A DNA stretch of 64,000 bases, from the NCBI RefSeq assembly GCF_040784935.1, contig NZ_CP160680.1:434001-498000 (forward strand), written 5' to 3'. The DNA comes from Lewinella sp. LCG006 (GTDB lineage Bacteria > Bacteroidota > Bacteroidia > Chitinophagales > Saprospiraceae). Positions 16,885-26,544 of this stretch are shown here, piece by piece (the first letter of the stretch is position 1; every line of letters begins with the position of its first letter). The translations under genes and the position numbers were made by a program. The notes below the pieces were generated by a model, which worked only from the letters and a program-made list of their open reading frames with translations, was not told where the DNA came from and searched no databases.

Positions 16885-17101
16885 TGCTATAGTTCTCTAA
16901 GGCAGACGATATGTATATAAATGACTTATATAACACACGACAACTGTGAAGCAATAAAAATCAGCAGACCCAATACCTTATAATTCCGCAGCACCCACAT
17001 TTTAAAATATATTATTCTAGCATTTAGGTTGATATTGTTTTTTTTATTTACTATGTTTGCCATACACAAGACAAACATCATCAACTTCAACCTGGACAAT
17101 C

Positions 17102-18304
17102 ATGACAAAACGCTTAACTATTTATCTAGGCCTACTGGCCGGATTTGCCTTTATCATCTACAGCTGCGCGAAAGATGAAACCATCATCAATACACTTGAT
17201 GATCAAGAAATAACCACCCAACAAAGTCAAGTTATTGACGGTCAGTACATCGTTGTTTTCAACGAAGGCGCCATTGAACTGGGACGCGCTGACATCAGTG
17301 CTGCTAATTACTGGGAAGTGAGGGCACAAGTGGCCGAAGCAGCACAAGCAATTTTACGCGAAAACCGGATTGTTGACCGGGAACTCCTTCAAACTTATGC
17401 TAAAGTATACCAAGGCATTGCACTCAACCTTGACCAGGAAGAGCTAGCACGCTTGAAGGCTGATCGCCGGGTAAACTTCATTGAGCAAGACCAAACCGTA
17501 CACGTAACCATGGGCGGCCCTCCGGGTGGCGGCGGTGGTGGCGGTGGCCAGAGCACACCTTGGGGGGTAACCCGCGTAGGTGGCCCGGTAGCTGGTGCTA
17601 ATGCGGGTACTGCCTGGATCATCGATTCTGGTATTGACCTGGATCATCCTGATCTTAATGTAAACACGGCCCTTTCTGCTACTTTTCTTGGTGGTAATAG
17701 TACCCCTGATGATCAAAACGGTCACGGCACCCACGTAGCAGGTACAGTAGCCGCTATTAACAATGATATTGGCGTTGTAGGTGTGGCAGCAGGTGCTCCT
17801 GTTGTATCGGTACGCGTATTGGACCGTCGCGGCAGTGGTGCCTACTCAGGTGTTATTGCTGGTGTTGACTACGTTGGAGCTTTGGCCAGCAATGGTGATG
17901 CGGCCAATATGAGTTTAGGTGGTGGTGCTTCTTCTGCTTTGGATGCAGCCGTAATAGCAGCTTCTGGTAGTTGTCCTTTTGCCCTGGCAGCAGGAAACGA
18001 ATCTACCAATGCTAACAACTCTTCGCCAGCAAGAGCTAACGGAAACAATGTTTATACAGTTTCCTCAATGACCTCTACCGACAACTGGTCTTCTTTCTCT
18101 AATTATGGCAACCCACCCGTAGATTACTGTGCGCCAGGATCTAGCATTCCTTCTACGTACAAGGATGGTGGTTATGCTACATTGAGCGGTACCTCTATGG
18201 CGGCTCCTCACGTTTGTGGGATCCTTCTATTGGGTAATGTCAGCAGTGATGGCACCGTTAATGGAGACCCTGATGGCAATCCTGATCCAATTGCACACCT
18301 CTAG
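17102..18304 (+). CDS. S8 (subtilisin-like) serine protease, lipoprotein
   Basis: ATG 17102 is preferred to 17057 because it gives a lipoprotein signal, LLAGFAFIIYSC|AKDE. In order: an I9 inhibitor/propeptide (YIVVFNEG to NFIEQDQTVHV, about residues 45-135), a Gly-rich linker, and the peptidase S8 domain with catalytic Asp (AWIIDSGIDLDHPD), His (NGHGTHVAGT), oxyanion Asn (ALAAGNEST) and Ser (LSGTSMAAPHV). All are intact. 400 residues; no T9SS domain follows, so it is expected to be membrane-anchored and active outside the cytoplasm. Terminator at 18348. Confidence 0.93.
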   Translation: MTKRLTIYLGLLAGFAFIIYSCAKDETIINTLDDQEITTQQSQVIDGQYIVVFNEGAIELGRADISAANYWEVRAQVAEAAQAILRENRIVDRELLQTYAKVYQGIALNLDQEELARLKADRRVNFIEQDQTVHVTMGGPPGGGGGGGGQSTPWGVTRVGGPVAGANAGTAWIIDSGIDLDHPDLNVNTALSATFLGGNSTPDDQNGHGTHVAGTVAAINNDIGVVGVAAGAPVVSVRVLDRRGSGAYSGVIAGVDYVGALASNGDAANMSLGGGASSALDAAVIAASGSCPFALAAGNESTNANNSSPARANGNNVYTVSSMTSTDNWSSFSNYGNPPVDYCAPGSSIPSTYKDGGYATLSGTSMAAPHVCGILLLGNVSSDGTVNGDPDGNPDPIAHL

Positions 18305-18347
18305 GGGCAATTGATCTTCCTTATCTAATCATTGTCTTGTAAGTAGG

Positions 18348-18384
18348 AAAGCGGGCAAATCGGAAAGATTTGCCCGCTTTTTTA
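18348..18384 (+). terminator. Intrinsic terminator after the S8 protease gene
   Basis: A 10-bp stem GCGGGCAAAT / ATTTGCCCGC with a 7-base loop and TTTTTT. Confidence 0.92.
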
Positions 18385-18458
18385 TTCCTAGCCTTCCTGT
18401 AATTTTTCTGATTCCACTTTATCCATTAAATTGGACGTTTCCAAAACAGTCTCCACCT

Positions 18459-20021
18459 ATGCTTGGCGAAAACAACAAGAACTATCTTCTACTATTATCT
18501 TTTCTGGAAGGCGGTGCCGTAATGGCCTGCGAACTCATCGGCGCGAAATTGTTAGCGCCTTACTTTGGTACTTCGCTCTACGTGTGGGCCGCAGCCTTGG
18601 GGCTTACGTTGGGAGGGCTCACGATCGGCTACTTTGTAGGCGGGCGATTATCCAAACGCTACACCGGGAGCACGCGCCTCCTTTATAGCATTCTGGTAGG
18701 GGCAGCTGCCTTATTGGTGTTGATGCCGTTCACCAGCAATTTCATCATGGAGGCCACCATCAACCTGCCCTTGGAATTGGGGGCTATCTTCTCCTTGATC
18801 GTCTTCATGGTTCCTCCTTTGGTATTGATGGGCATGGTTTCTCCCGTGATTATCAACTTATTGACCGATCAAGCGAAATCGGCTGGTAACAGTGCCGGTA
18901 ATGTTTATGCCATTTCTACAACTGGTGGTATTCTTTTTACTTTTCTAATGGGCTTTTGGGTGATTCCCGAATACGGCTTGCGGCTTCCAGCTATTGTCAC
19001 GGGTTTTCTATTGGCTGCACTTCCGCTTCTTTCTTTGATAAAACAAGCCAAAAGCCAGACCTTCTTCTTACCGCTGCTACTAGGGTTTGCTTACCTTAGT
19101 TTGCAGGCGGCACCACAATACAACGAAGAATACCAAATATTGTATCAATCTGACGGCATACTCGGCCAGGTGAAAGTGGTAGACTACCCCTCTTATGAAA
19201 TCACCGACAATGCTGCAATCGGGCGCGGCCTGATCGTCAACAATACCTTACAGACTTACGTGGGGCATGCCGAAAACTTTGCCTACAGTATTTGGAACTG
19301 GGCCAATTATTTCCCTACAGCAGCCTCCGTTTTTCCGGAAGGAAGCAAAATCCTCTTGCTCGGGCTTGGAGGCGGCACATTGGTCAAGCAACTCACCCGC
19401 CTGGGTTTTGAAGTGGATGTGGTGGAGATAGATCGCCGCATTTGGGAGGTTTCGGTGATCCACTTCGGGCTTGACCCCAACACTAATATCTTTATTGATG
19501 ATGCCCGCCATTATGTCAAAACAACAAATAAAACCTACGATATCGTCATCTTCGACACCTTCCTCAGTGAGTCTGTTCCAGAGCATTTACTTACATTGGA
19601 AGGAATTTCGGATACCAAAGAAATTCTCCGACCCGGAGGGATGATCATGGCCAATTTTTATGGCTTTTTGCAAGGTGATAATGGAATAGCTGCTCGTTCT
19701 GTTTATAAAACGATGAAAGCAGCGGGGCTGGTCACCGAATTGCTGGCAACCCCAGGTACAGAAGGTTCACGTAACCTGATTTTCTTGGGAGCTTTAGAGG
19801 AAAAAGACTTTAGTCAAACCCGCTATACCGTGCCTACTTTGCCCACCATCGAAGATTTATACGTTCATTTTGTCGATGATCGTCTCATCTCTCAAGAAGA
19901 AGCCTATCTACTCACTGATCAGCAACCGCGCTTGTCCAAGCTTTACGCCCGGGCAGCTATGTCGTGGAAAGAGAGTTACAATGCCTACTTCCGTCGGCAC
20001 TTTCAAAAGGACGTAAGATAA
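18459..20021 (+). CDS. Fused membrane/spermidine synthase-like protein
   Basis: A 520-residue protein. The N-terminal half (residues 1-215) has about seven membrane helices beginning NYLLLLSFLEGGAVMACELIGAKLLAP, typical of fused MFS/spermidine synthase proteins. The C-terminal half is a class I SAM-type Rossmann domain with LLLGLGGGTLVKQLTRLG, the acidic strand end VDVVEID, and IFIDDARHYV. These match aminopropyltransferase motifs, but the gatekeeper and putrescine residues cannot be confirmed. Known relatives make spermidine or methylate small molecules, while many have no proven activity. Single gene, convergent with the next gene (24 bases between stops). Confidence 0.85.
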   Translation: MLGENNKNYLLLLSFLEGGAVMACELIGAKLLAPYFGTSLYVWAAALGLTLGGLTIGYFVGGRLSKRYTGSTRLLYSILVGAAALLVLMPFTSNFIMEATINLPLELGAIFSLIVFMVPPLVLMGMVSPVIINLLTDQAKSAGNSAGNVYAISTTGGILFTFLMGFWVIPEYGLRLPAIVTGFLLAALPLLSLIKQAKSQTFFLPLLLGFAYLSLQAAPQYNEEYQILYQSDGILGQVKVVDYPSYEITDNAAIGRGLIVNNTLQTYVGHAENFAYSIWNWANYFPTAASVFPEGSKILLLGLGGGTLVKQLTRLGFEVDVVEIDRRIWEVSVIHFGLDPNTNIFIDDARHYVKTTNKTYDIVIFDTFLSESVPEHLLTLEGISDTKEILRPGGMIMANFYGFLQGDNGIAARSVYKTMKAAGLVTELLATPGTEGSRNLIFLGALEEKDFSQTRYTVPTLPTIEDLYVHFVDDRLISQEEAYLLTDQQPRLSKLYARAAMSWKESYNAYFRRHFQKDVR

Positions 20022-20045
20022 CGTTTGGAGCCAAGGAACACTGCG

Positions 20046-21095
20046 CTATTGCTTCTTATCCAACCGATAGTTGATGTAAGTGATCCCTTGTTGCGCCTGT
20101 GCCATTAGCTGCTGGACGGTGGGTGTCGATTCAATTTTGCGGTAAGCATCAATGGCTTGTTCGTAGCTTTTGCGTGCTGCAAGCAAACGCTGGGTATCAA
20201 AAACGCCCGAAGATTGGGTATAGCCCAGATTATAGTGCGCATCTGCCACTTGGCGAATATTAAAATCGGAAGGATTGAATTCGTAGGTGCCCTGAAGACT
20301 CATCAGGCGCTGTGTGGCTGGGCTTGCATTTTCAAATTCATGAAGGGCACGCTTGTAATCAAACGGTTTGGAATAGGTGCTGGCACTTATCCTAAGCACA
20401 TCCTCGTAGGGAATTCGGGTATGGAAGGGCTTGAGCAGAATAGGATATTCTCTCATTTGCCAGCGCGGATCAGCAGGAAGATGGATACGAAAAAACATCC
20501 CCTCTTTGACCAACACCTGCTCCAAATCAATTTTCTTGACGAACTCGGCCGTCACCTCATCGCCACCAACAGCACCGCTGCCCAGGCTGATATCCACACC
20601 GTAGTAGACCCCATCTATTTTTACCAGGTTCCAGGCATGATAGGGATGGTCAGGAATATCTTTGATCGCTCCATCATAGTGATACTCAGGATAATCTATT
20701 ACTTCGTGCCAATAATTCACATATCCCGTGACCAAGTAGCAATCTATGCCCATCAAGCGGCACAATTCCTGGTAAAACTGTGAGAAGGTCTGAAAGTTGC
20801 CACGTTGGGTACGCAAAACTTCTTGTAGGTCGACTTTGTCCTTGGCGAATTGCTCGCCTTCAAAATCGTAGCTGATGTGCTCAGTGATCCAATAAAAGGC
20901 AATTTCGGCGGCTTGTAATTTGGTGGTCGTTTTGCTTTCCAGGGTACTGGCCAAAGAAGCCAAAGTCATCTCTTCCGTTGGGCGACTGACACTGGCGTAA
21001 TACAGTAAATTGTGATTGAGAGAATCTAAGGCCTGTAGGTTATAAACAGTGCTTAGGAAGCAGAGTAGTGCAATAAATTTAGCGCGCATCTTCAT
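20046..21095 (-). CDS. Transglutaminase-fold protein lacking the catalytic cysteine
   Basis: ATG 21095 is chosen over 21224 because it gives a signal peptide (FIALLCFLSTVYNLQA); 349 residues, exported. The transglutaminase-like core is at about residues 60-210: AFYWITEHISYDFEG, then QRGNFQTFSQFYQELCRLMG, then HAWNLVKIDGVYYGVDISLG. The His and Asp of the triad are present. In the position of the nucleophile (usual G-x-C-Q-x-[FY]-[AS]) the sequence is GNFQTFS, so Cys is replaced by Phe. It is therefore probably a non-catalytic binding domain. The C-terminal third holds TPR-like helices. It differs from the catalytic transglutaminase at 25687. Confidence 0.78.
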   Translation of the reverse strand: MKMRAKFIALLCFLSTVYNLQALDSLNHNLLYYASVSRPTEEMTLASLASTLESKTTTKLQAAEIAFYWITEHISYDFEGEQFAKDKVDLQEVLRTQRGNFQTFSQFYQELCRLMGIDCYLVTGYVNYWHEVIDYPEYHYDGAIKDIPDHPYHAWNLVKIDGVYYGVDISLGSGAVGGDEVTAEFVKKIDLEQVLVKEGMFFRIHLPADPRWQMREYPILLKPFHTRIPYEDVLRISASTYSKPFDYKRALHEFENASPATQRLMSLQGTYEFNPSDFNIRQVADAHYNLGYTQSSGVFDTQRLLAARKSYEQAIDAYRKIESTPTVQQLMAQAQQGITYINYRLDKKQ

Positions 21096-21300
21096 CGGTG
21101 TTTGTGTATGATAACAGGGATACATTGAGCACCTAGTGCCTGCCGCAAAAATAAGGATTTTACCCATTACAAAGATTGATTTTTTAAAGCCTTTAGGGCA
21201 ATAGAAGGAATGATAAGCGACCAAGCTGACCGCGTAAATTCACAAATTTACCCGAAGTGGAAATTTTATTAATTCACCCGATAATGTCTAAATTCGTGGC

Positions 21301-22488
21301 ATGAAGCAAACCATCGCCATTATCGGGGGCGGGCCAGCGGCATTGATGTTGGCCGCTTTTTTGAAAGAGGAACAATTCGACGTTACGATCTACGAGAAGA
21401 ACAAGACCGTAGGCCGTAAATTCCTCGTAGCGGGCAAAGGCGGCTTCAACCTTACCCATTCCGAATCGTTGTCGGCTTTCGCCGAAAGGTACACGCCGGC
21501 CCATTTTCTGCAACCTGCACTCCATCATTTTAGCAATGAGCACCTGCGGCAGTGGCTCGAAAGTATCGGCATTCCCACCTTTGTGGGCAGCAGCAAAAGA
21601 GTCTATCCTGAAAAAGGCATTAAGCCCATTGAAGTACTCCAAAAAATATTGGCGGTGTTGGAAGAAAAGGGCGTCCGCATACTTACAGAACATACCTGGA
21701 CGGGTTGGGGGGCGGACAATACCCTTCTATTTGCCGAACAAATGCCCATAGCGGCGGACTACACGGTCTTTGCCCTTGGCGGGGGAAGTTGGAAAGTAAC
21801 TGGCTCCGATGGCAGTTGGCTGACCATTTTCACCAAAAAAGGTATTGCCACTAAAGCTTTCAAGCCTGCCAATTGTGCCTACCAGATGGATTGGCCCACT
21901 ACCTTTCTTTCCAAAAACGAAGGGCAGCCGCTCAAAAACATTGCCATTTCCTGTGAAAATAGCACCCAAAAGGGGGAAGCCGTCATCACGCACTTCGGGT
22001 TGGAAGGCAACGCCCTTTACGCCCTGAGCCCGCAAATTCAGGCACAACTTGAGGAGCAGGGAAAAGCTACGGTTTACCTCGATTTAAAACCGATGTTTAC
22101 GGAAGAAGAAATCCTGCGGCGGCTCCGCTCCTCACGCGAAAAGACGATGAGCAGTACCCTCCGGCGTGGCCTCAAGCTCGGGCCAACCAAGATGGACATG
22201 CTCCAGGCTTTGCTTCCAAAGGAAACTTACCTGGTACCCGAAAAGCTAGCGCCCAGCATTAAGCGCCTCCCCCTCACACTACTGGGGGCTGCACCCCTCG
22301 ACGAGGCCATCTCCACCACCGGCGGCATTGCCCTCGAAGCGGTGAATGCCAACTTTGAGCTTTCCCAACTCCCAAAAACCTTCTGCATTGGCGAGATGCT
22401 GGATTGGAATGCCCCTACCGGCGGCTACCTGCTGCAAGCTTGTTTTAGTATGGGCGTGTTTTTGGCGGATTATCTTGGTGGGGAGTGA
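21301..22488 (+). CDS. HI0933/YhiN-family flavoprotein (TIGR03862 type)
   Basis: A 395-residue FAD-dependent oxidoreductase with the N-terminal FAD motif TIAIIGGGPAALMLAAFL and the family signature VGRKFLVAGKGGFNLTHS (G-R-K-x-x-x-[AS]-G-x-G-x-C/F-N-x-[ST]-[NH]). The C-terminal FAD-binding motif FCIGEMLDWNAPTGGYLLQA is also typical. The biochemical role of this family is unknown. No signal peptide. The gene is followed within a few bases by AAAAGACGCGTCTTTT, a weak palindrome that may stop transcription. Confidence 0.88.
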   Translation: MKQTIAIIGGGPAALMLAAFLKEEQFDVTIYEKNKTVGRKFLVAGKGGFNLTHSESLSAFAERYTPAHFLQPALHHFSNEHLRQWLESIGIPTFVGSSKRVYPEKGIKPIEVLQKILAVLEEKGVRILTEHTWTGWGADNTLLFAEQMPIAADYTVFALGGGSWKVTGSDGSWLTIFTKKGIATKAFKPANCAYQMDWPTTFLSKNEGQPLKNIAISCENSTQKGEAVITHFGLEGNALYALSPQIQAQLEEQGKATVYLDLKPMFTEEEILRRLRSSREKTMSSTLRRGLKLGPTKMDMLQALLPKETYLVPEKLAPSIKRLPLTLLGAAPLDEAISTTGGIALEAVNANFELSQLPKTFCIGEMLDWNAPTGGYLLQACFSMGVFLADYLGGE

Positions 22489-22508
22489 TAAAAGACGCGT
22501 CTTTTCTT

Positions 22509-22952
22509 TTAAACTTTATACTTTTTCTTCAAATCATTAAAATTAACCACTTTCTTAAAACCTCTATCCTTCAGACCTTTATACAGCTTAGTATCTCCAG
22601 TCCATAGAGTTTCATCCATATATTGTGTTAATGCCACAAAAGTGACATCATCTGGATCTATATCTCTGACCAACCTCATCGCTTTGACATATTCTTCAAA
22701 AGGAATTAAACCATCAGCAATAAATGATACTCGGGAATAGACCATTTCTAAAGCAAGTCGGACTTCTTCTTCGGTCAATTTCGACCTCTCTAAAATTTTT
22801 TGAAAATGCTTCTCAATCTCTACCTTCAAATAGCTTGGCGCATACAGCACCACACCTATTTCATTTGTTCTTAAAATAAATTGACCTATTCCACTACTTA
22901 TGTTTAAGACTCCAGAAAATATAACATTTGAGTCAATGATATAAATATCCAT
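22509..22952 (-). CDS. PIN-domain toxin (VapC-like RNase)
   Basis: A 147-residue protein with PIN-fold acidic residues: N-terminal YIIDSNVIFSG (first Asp), the middle LRDIDPDDVTFVALTQ (RDIDPDD pair) and TLWTGDTKLYKGL (third acidic region, TGD). These bind Mg/Mn for single-strand RNA cleavage in VapC toxins. Its start overlaps the upstream antitoxin-like gene by one base, the classic toxin-antitoxin arrangement with the antitoxin first. The specific RNA target is unknown. AT-rich relative to neighbours, which fits horizontal acquisition. Confidence 0.85.
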   Translation of the reverse strand: MDIYIIDSNVIFSGVLNISSGIGQFILRTNEIGVVLYAPSYLKVEIEKHFQKILERSKLTEEEVRLALEMVYSRVSFIADGLIPFEEYVKAMRLVRDIDPDDVTFVALTQYMDETLWTGDTKLYKGLKDRGFKKVVNFNDLKKKYKV

Positions 22953-23188
22953 TATTCTAATACATCTTTAAACTCATCTAACTGAGATAATCTTTCTTTC
23001 ATTTCTTTTGACCATCCTCCTTTGACTTCCCTTGATAATTCCTCAATATCATCGGTGGTAGCAGAACTTCTACTCACTACATCAATAAATTGGAAGTATT
23101 CTAATACCTTTTGAATATCAACTGGGTTGACAGTTAAAGGTAACTTTATAATAAACTCGTTATCAGTCCTTTCTATACTTACAGCCAT
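22952..23188 (-). CDS. Putative antitoxin of the PIN-domain pair
   Basis: A 78-residue acidic protein encoded directly upstream of the PIN toxin with a one-base overlap. The N-terminus is strand-like (VSIERTDNEFIIKLPLTV) and the C-terminal half is helical and charged (DDIEELSREVKGGWSKEMKE), which would wrap around a toxin. No standard VapB AbrB or RHH motif is clear. Assignment as antitoxin rests mainly on gene order and size. Confidence 0.65.
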   Translation of the reverse strand: MAVSIERTDNEFIIKLPLTVNPVDIQKVLEYFQFIDVVSRSSATTDDIEELSREVKGGWSKEMKERLSQLDEFKDVLE

Positions 23189-23297
23189 TACTATAATTAT
23201 TTTAATATGAGAACAGAATTACGTTGGCTATGGTTCCGAACGTCTAACTTAATAATTTTATAGATGCTCTCCATTATCAAATGGAATTTATTGAGAG

Positions 23298-23714
23298 TCA
23301 TTTTAGGCCTCTTATAATATCCAACTTATCAGCTGGAGCGTTGGGGGCTAAAAATAATGGTATTGTATCTTCTGTTCTTTTTGGCCTTTTAAGAAAGTCT
23401 ATTGGCCATTCAGTTATTCTTTCTTCTTTTCGATGGACGTAATTTCCTGGCTGAGGTTCATCAATATATTCCCTTTGTAGAATCAATGCAAGCGGTTCTT
23501 GAGCACCTGAAATCTTCTTCGCAAATTCTATTGCAGCATCACAATCATCAAATGAGTAGTAATAATCACTTCCTTGTTCTAAATCTTCAGCTCCATCACC
23601 TGGGTAACACCATACGCGATACTCTAGGACCTCATCCCATACATATCCGCCCCCAGCTTTTGCTAATCCAGGGTACTTGCCCACTCTTGACTTATCATAT
23701 ACACTTGGATACAT
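23298..23714 (-). CDS. Conserved protein of unknown function, often labelled GCN5-family
   Basis: A 138-residue soluble protein. The segments KAGGGYVWDEVLEYRVWCYP, ALILQREYIDEPQPGNYVH and ITEWPIDFLKRPKRT, and the end APADKLDIIRGL, recall a widespread protein that databases frequently call a GCN5-family acetyltransferase. No GNAT core motif is visible, so I would not assign acetyltransferase activity. Single gene, just upstream of the PIN pair's antitoxin in transcription order but separated by 109 bases. Confidence 0.6.
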   Translation of the reverse strand: MYPSVYDKSRVGKYPGLAKAGGGYVWDEVLEYRVWCYPGDGAEDLEQGSDYYYSFDDCDAAIEFAKKISGAQEPLALILQREYIDEPQPGNYVHRKEERITEWPIDFLKRPKRTEDTIPLFLAPNAPADKLDIIRGLK

Positions 23715-23760
23715 TTTCTCTTTTTTAATTCATTGAGCAGAATATTTTCCCTCGCACCAC

Positions 23761-25572
23761 TCAACGATAAATCACCTTCAAAACCTGCGTACTCCCTGCC
23801 GCTCGGAGATGCACAAAATATACCCCCGGCTTGGGCAACTGGACGCGAAGTTGACCTTCTGACAGGTTTATCGTTGGCAGTGCTACTTGCCGACCAAGTG
23901 CATCAAACACCCTTATCTCCGCTGCGTGAAAATCACCTAAAACTGATACTTCACCGTTGCTCGAAGGGTTGGGAAACACCTGCCAGGGCGAGGACAGCTC
24001 GGGTGATTCGTCTAGTGCAGTGCTCATATCATTGTAAGCGAAAACGCACTCCTGCAAGCCCAGGTATTTAGGATTGTTTACATCATCCATGGTTTCTTTT
24101 ACGCCCCAGCTGCCCCATTTGGAATAGCGGCCGTGGGAGGAGAAGTGCGCAAACAATCCGCCGTGATTGGTATACCAATAATCAAAATATTCACAATAAG
24201 CAGCTTGTAAATCCGGGTGATGGTTGGCCGCATTAAGTTTTGCGGTAAGCTCATCAATATTGACATTTGCGCCAGTGGCTACCAGGTGTTGCCCGCCTTC
24301 GTAGGCAATCAAATCGAGCCCATAATTATCTGCAACCACCTTGTTATCGTCCATGTAGCCAAATGAAACGGGCAGGCTTTCCTGCATCCTCGCTACGATC
24401 TCCGGGATAGAAATTGTAGCCACTTCGCCCTGGCTCACAATGGTATTGGCCACATCTGTACCACCAAAATAAGGCGCTATCGCTATGGCATCGGCCGCCA
24501 CCTGGGTAGGATTGTACATGGGGTTATTGAAATATTCCATGATCCGGTTGGTCACCCAGGCGTTGGCTGCTTGGGTGGGAATGATGCGAATCAAGCGATC
24601 GGCCCCACCAAAAGTATCCGTAAATACGCGAAATATGTCCGCAGAACGCTTGGCCGTGTATTGCCAGGCGCGGTCCCAGGAAGCTTCGGGATAACCGAGG
24701 AGGAGCCCCTGCTCAGCGGCGTAATGGTGTTGGGCAAATTGCGAGTTCCACACCTCATTACTGTACTCTACGTATAGCTTTAGATCGGGATCAAGGTTTG
24801 CCAAAAGGAAGCTGGCCAATTGCTGGATATAATCATCATTGGCCTGGTGAGGCACATTGATCCAAACGTCTTTTTGCAACAAATTGGCCAATTCAACCAC
24901 ATATTCCCAAGCAACACCCGCTTCTGTACTTTGGGTAAAATAATCGTAGCGGCTACGTTCCGACCAACTGGTGACCGAAGACCCATTGGTACGCAACCAA
25001 TCCATAAAACGGATAGCTTGAAAATCGTCTAAAAATGTCAAAAACTCATCCGTAAAAACCTGCTCTTCGTACCTGTCTACGTATGCTGGATAAATGAATT
25101 TTATATCGGAAATAGGATCATCTGCGTTTGAAGCAATGATCTCCACCGAGACACCACTCGTCACGGTCACCAGGGTATCTACCGGGCACTGAAACTCACC
25201 ACTGGCCCCAAAATGCAAACTCACCGTACCACTACCTTCTACAATCAAGCGGTACTGTCCCTGTGGTAAGGCTTCCTCAATGTCCCATAACATCAATGCC
25301 CGGACAGCCTGCGGAGGATGTACGCCATCCTCATAGGGGATTTCCAGTGGGTAACCTCGGTCATCCACTGGAACAGCCACCTGTGTATCCCAGGGGCCGT
25401 TGCCTTCGGCGTTATAGGTGATCCATTCCCGGCTTTGTTTAAAGGCATCGGTAAAGACCAGCTCAGTAGAATAATCAACAACAGAGGTGAGATTGATTGC
25501 GATGGGGCGCTCTTGGGCAGACATTATTAGTGCTGAAAAACAGGAGATTACAAGTAACATGCTTGCTTTCAT
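23761..25572 (-). CDS. T9SS-secreted glycoside-hydrolase-like protein
   Basis: ATG 25572 gives a signal peptide (MLLVISCFSALIMSAQ); 603 residues. The middle resembles a TIM-barrel glycosidase: QAIRFMDWLRTNGSS, KDVWINVPHQANDDY, then LKLYVEYSNEVWNSQF with a candidate catalytic Glu after YSNE, and DLIAYEGGQHLV with a second candidate Glu. The C-terminus (last 75 residues) is a type A T9SS domain, WQVFPNPSSNGEVSV to VLKVIYR. A predicted secreted or surface carbohydrate-active protein; similar sequences occur as cellulose-binding-associated proteins, but the exact family is not settled. Confidence 0.75.
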   Translation of the reverse strand: MKASMLLVISCFSALIMSAQERPIAINLTSVVDYSTELVFTDAFKQSREWITYNAEGNGPWDTQVAVPVDDRGYPLEIPYEDGVHPPQAVRALMLWDIEEALPQGQYRLIVEGSGTVSLHFGASGEFQCPVDTLVTVTSGVSVEIIASNADDPISDIKFIYPAYVDRYEEQVFTDEFLTFLDDFQAIRFMDWLRTNGSSVTSWSERSRYDYFTQSTEAGVAWEYVVELANLLQKDVWINVPHQANDDYIQQLASFLLANLDPDLKLYVEYSNEVWNSQFAQHHYAAEQGLLLGYPEASWDRAWQYTAKRSADIFRVFTDTFGGADRLIRIIPTQAANAWVTNRIMEYFNNPMYNPTQVAADAIAIAPYFGGTDVANTIVSQGEVATISIPEIVARMQESLPVSFGYMDDNKVVADNYGLDLIAYEGGQHLVATGANVNIDELTAKLNAANHHPDLQAAYCEYFDYWYTNHGGLFAHFSSHGRYSKWGSWGVKETMDDVNNPKYLGLQECVFAYNDMSTALDESPELSSPWQVFPNPSSNGEVSVLGDFHAAEIRVFDALGRQVALPTINLSEGQLRVQLPKPGVYFVHLRAAGSTQVLKVIYR

Positions 25573-25686
25573 AAGGGGGTAATTTAGTCCGCAAATTACG
25601 AGTTTGCTGATAAAAGTCATTACTTTATCTTGCTAAGATGGGCTACCTTCAATAGTACTCCTAATCCCTTATAAGGTTCATCTCTT

Positions 25687-26544
25687 TCACAAGAAATCCG
25701 CTAATAATTCAATCTGCAAATCCGTAACTAGTTCAGAACGAGCATCACCCCGGATGTTGCCACTCACGGGCATGGTGTTTTCGTAAGCACTACTGGCCGC
25801 TATAGGAACATGAGCCGCCCCGACGGCCAATCCGTGCGTGGGATCGTAACCTATCCAACCCGCACCGGGCAAAAAGACTTCCACCCAGGCGTGGAGTTCA
25901 AAACTGGGCTCCTCGTCGGTAACAAGGTAGTTATAACCACTCACAAACCGCGCCGCCAGACCAAGATGGCGTAAGAGTTGAATCATCATCCAGGAAAGAT
26001 CGCGGCAGGAGCCTTCGCGGTAGGCAAAGGTCTGATCTGGTAAAAAAGGCTCGCCCTCTTCTCGGTAAATGGCCGTAAAATCTTGCTGTATTTGTTGTGT
26101 CAACGCCATCAGGAAAATCGACGTATTGTGCTGGGTTTGCACCAAAAGTGCTTGCCCGTAATGCCGCAAATCATTGCCAATGCCCATTCCCTGGAGTGAT
26201 GGCTGCAAGACCAGTCCTAGCTGGTAATTGTACTTGAAGGGTACTTGCATCGCTGTAGCAGGATACAAAATAAAATTAAAAGGATTGTGCTCCGCTACGT
26301 GAACCACCGATTCGGTGCGGATACTAAACACCTCGTGTACCCCATCAAACCAGCAGCTATCGATCAGGTTGTTTTCGGCGTCCCTTTGCTGGCGGTGCCC
26401 ACTCGGTGTTGGTGTTATTGTTAACTCAAACTGCTCAACGTGGTGAAAAGGCGTCGCCTGGGGGCGAAAACGCAAAAGATGAGGCTCCAGGAATACGGGG
26501 GCCGAAAACGTGTAGTTGGTATCATGAATGATTCGGTATCTCAT
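25687..26544 (-). CDS. Transglutaminase-like protease of the Anbu operon
   Basis: A 285-residue bacterial transglutaminase-like protein. N-terminal beta domain MRYRIIHDTNYTFSAPVFLE to about residue 100, then the cysteine-protease-like core with EGSCRDLSWMMIQLLRHLG (catalytic Cys), FELHAWVEVFLPGAGW (His) and GYDPTHGL (Asp). All three are intact. Fourth gene of the operon: its ATG overlaps the Anbu stop as ATGA. Genes of this type accompany Anbu, alpha-E and ATP-grasp genes in many bacteria; a peptide-bond cleavage or transfer role is inferred. Confidence 0.92.
   Translation of the reverse strand: MRYRIIHDTNYTFSAPVFLEPHLLRFRPQATPFHHVEQFELTITPTPSGHRQQRDAENNLIDSCWFDGVHEVFSIRTESVVHVAEHNPFNFILYPATAMQVPFKYNYQLGLVLQPSLQGMGIGNDLRHYGQALLVQTQHNTSIFLMALTQQIQQDFTAIYREEGEPFLPDQTFAYREGSCRDLSWMMIQLLRHLGLAARFVSGYNYLVTDEEPSFELHAWVEVFLPGAGWIGYDPTHGLAVGAAHVPIAASSAYENTMPVSGNIRGDARSELVTDLQIELLADFL

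Noticed and set aside
20157-20783. 208-residue plus-strand frame opposite the transglutaminase-like gene
   Set aside because: Antisense to a well-supported gene; no start context or recognisable domain.
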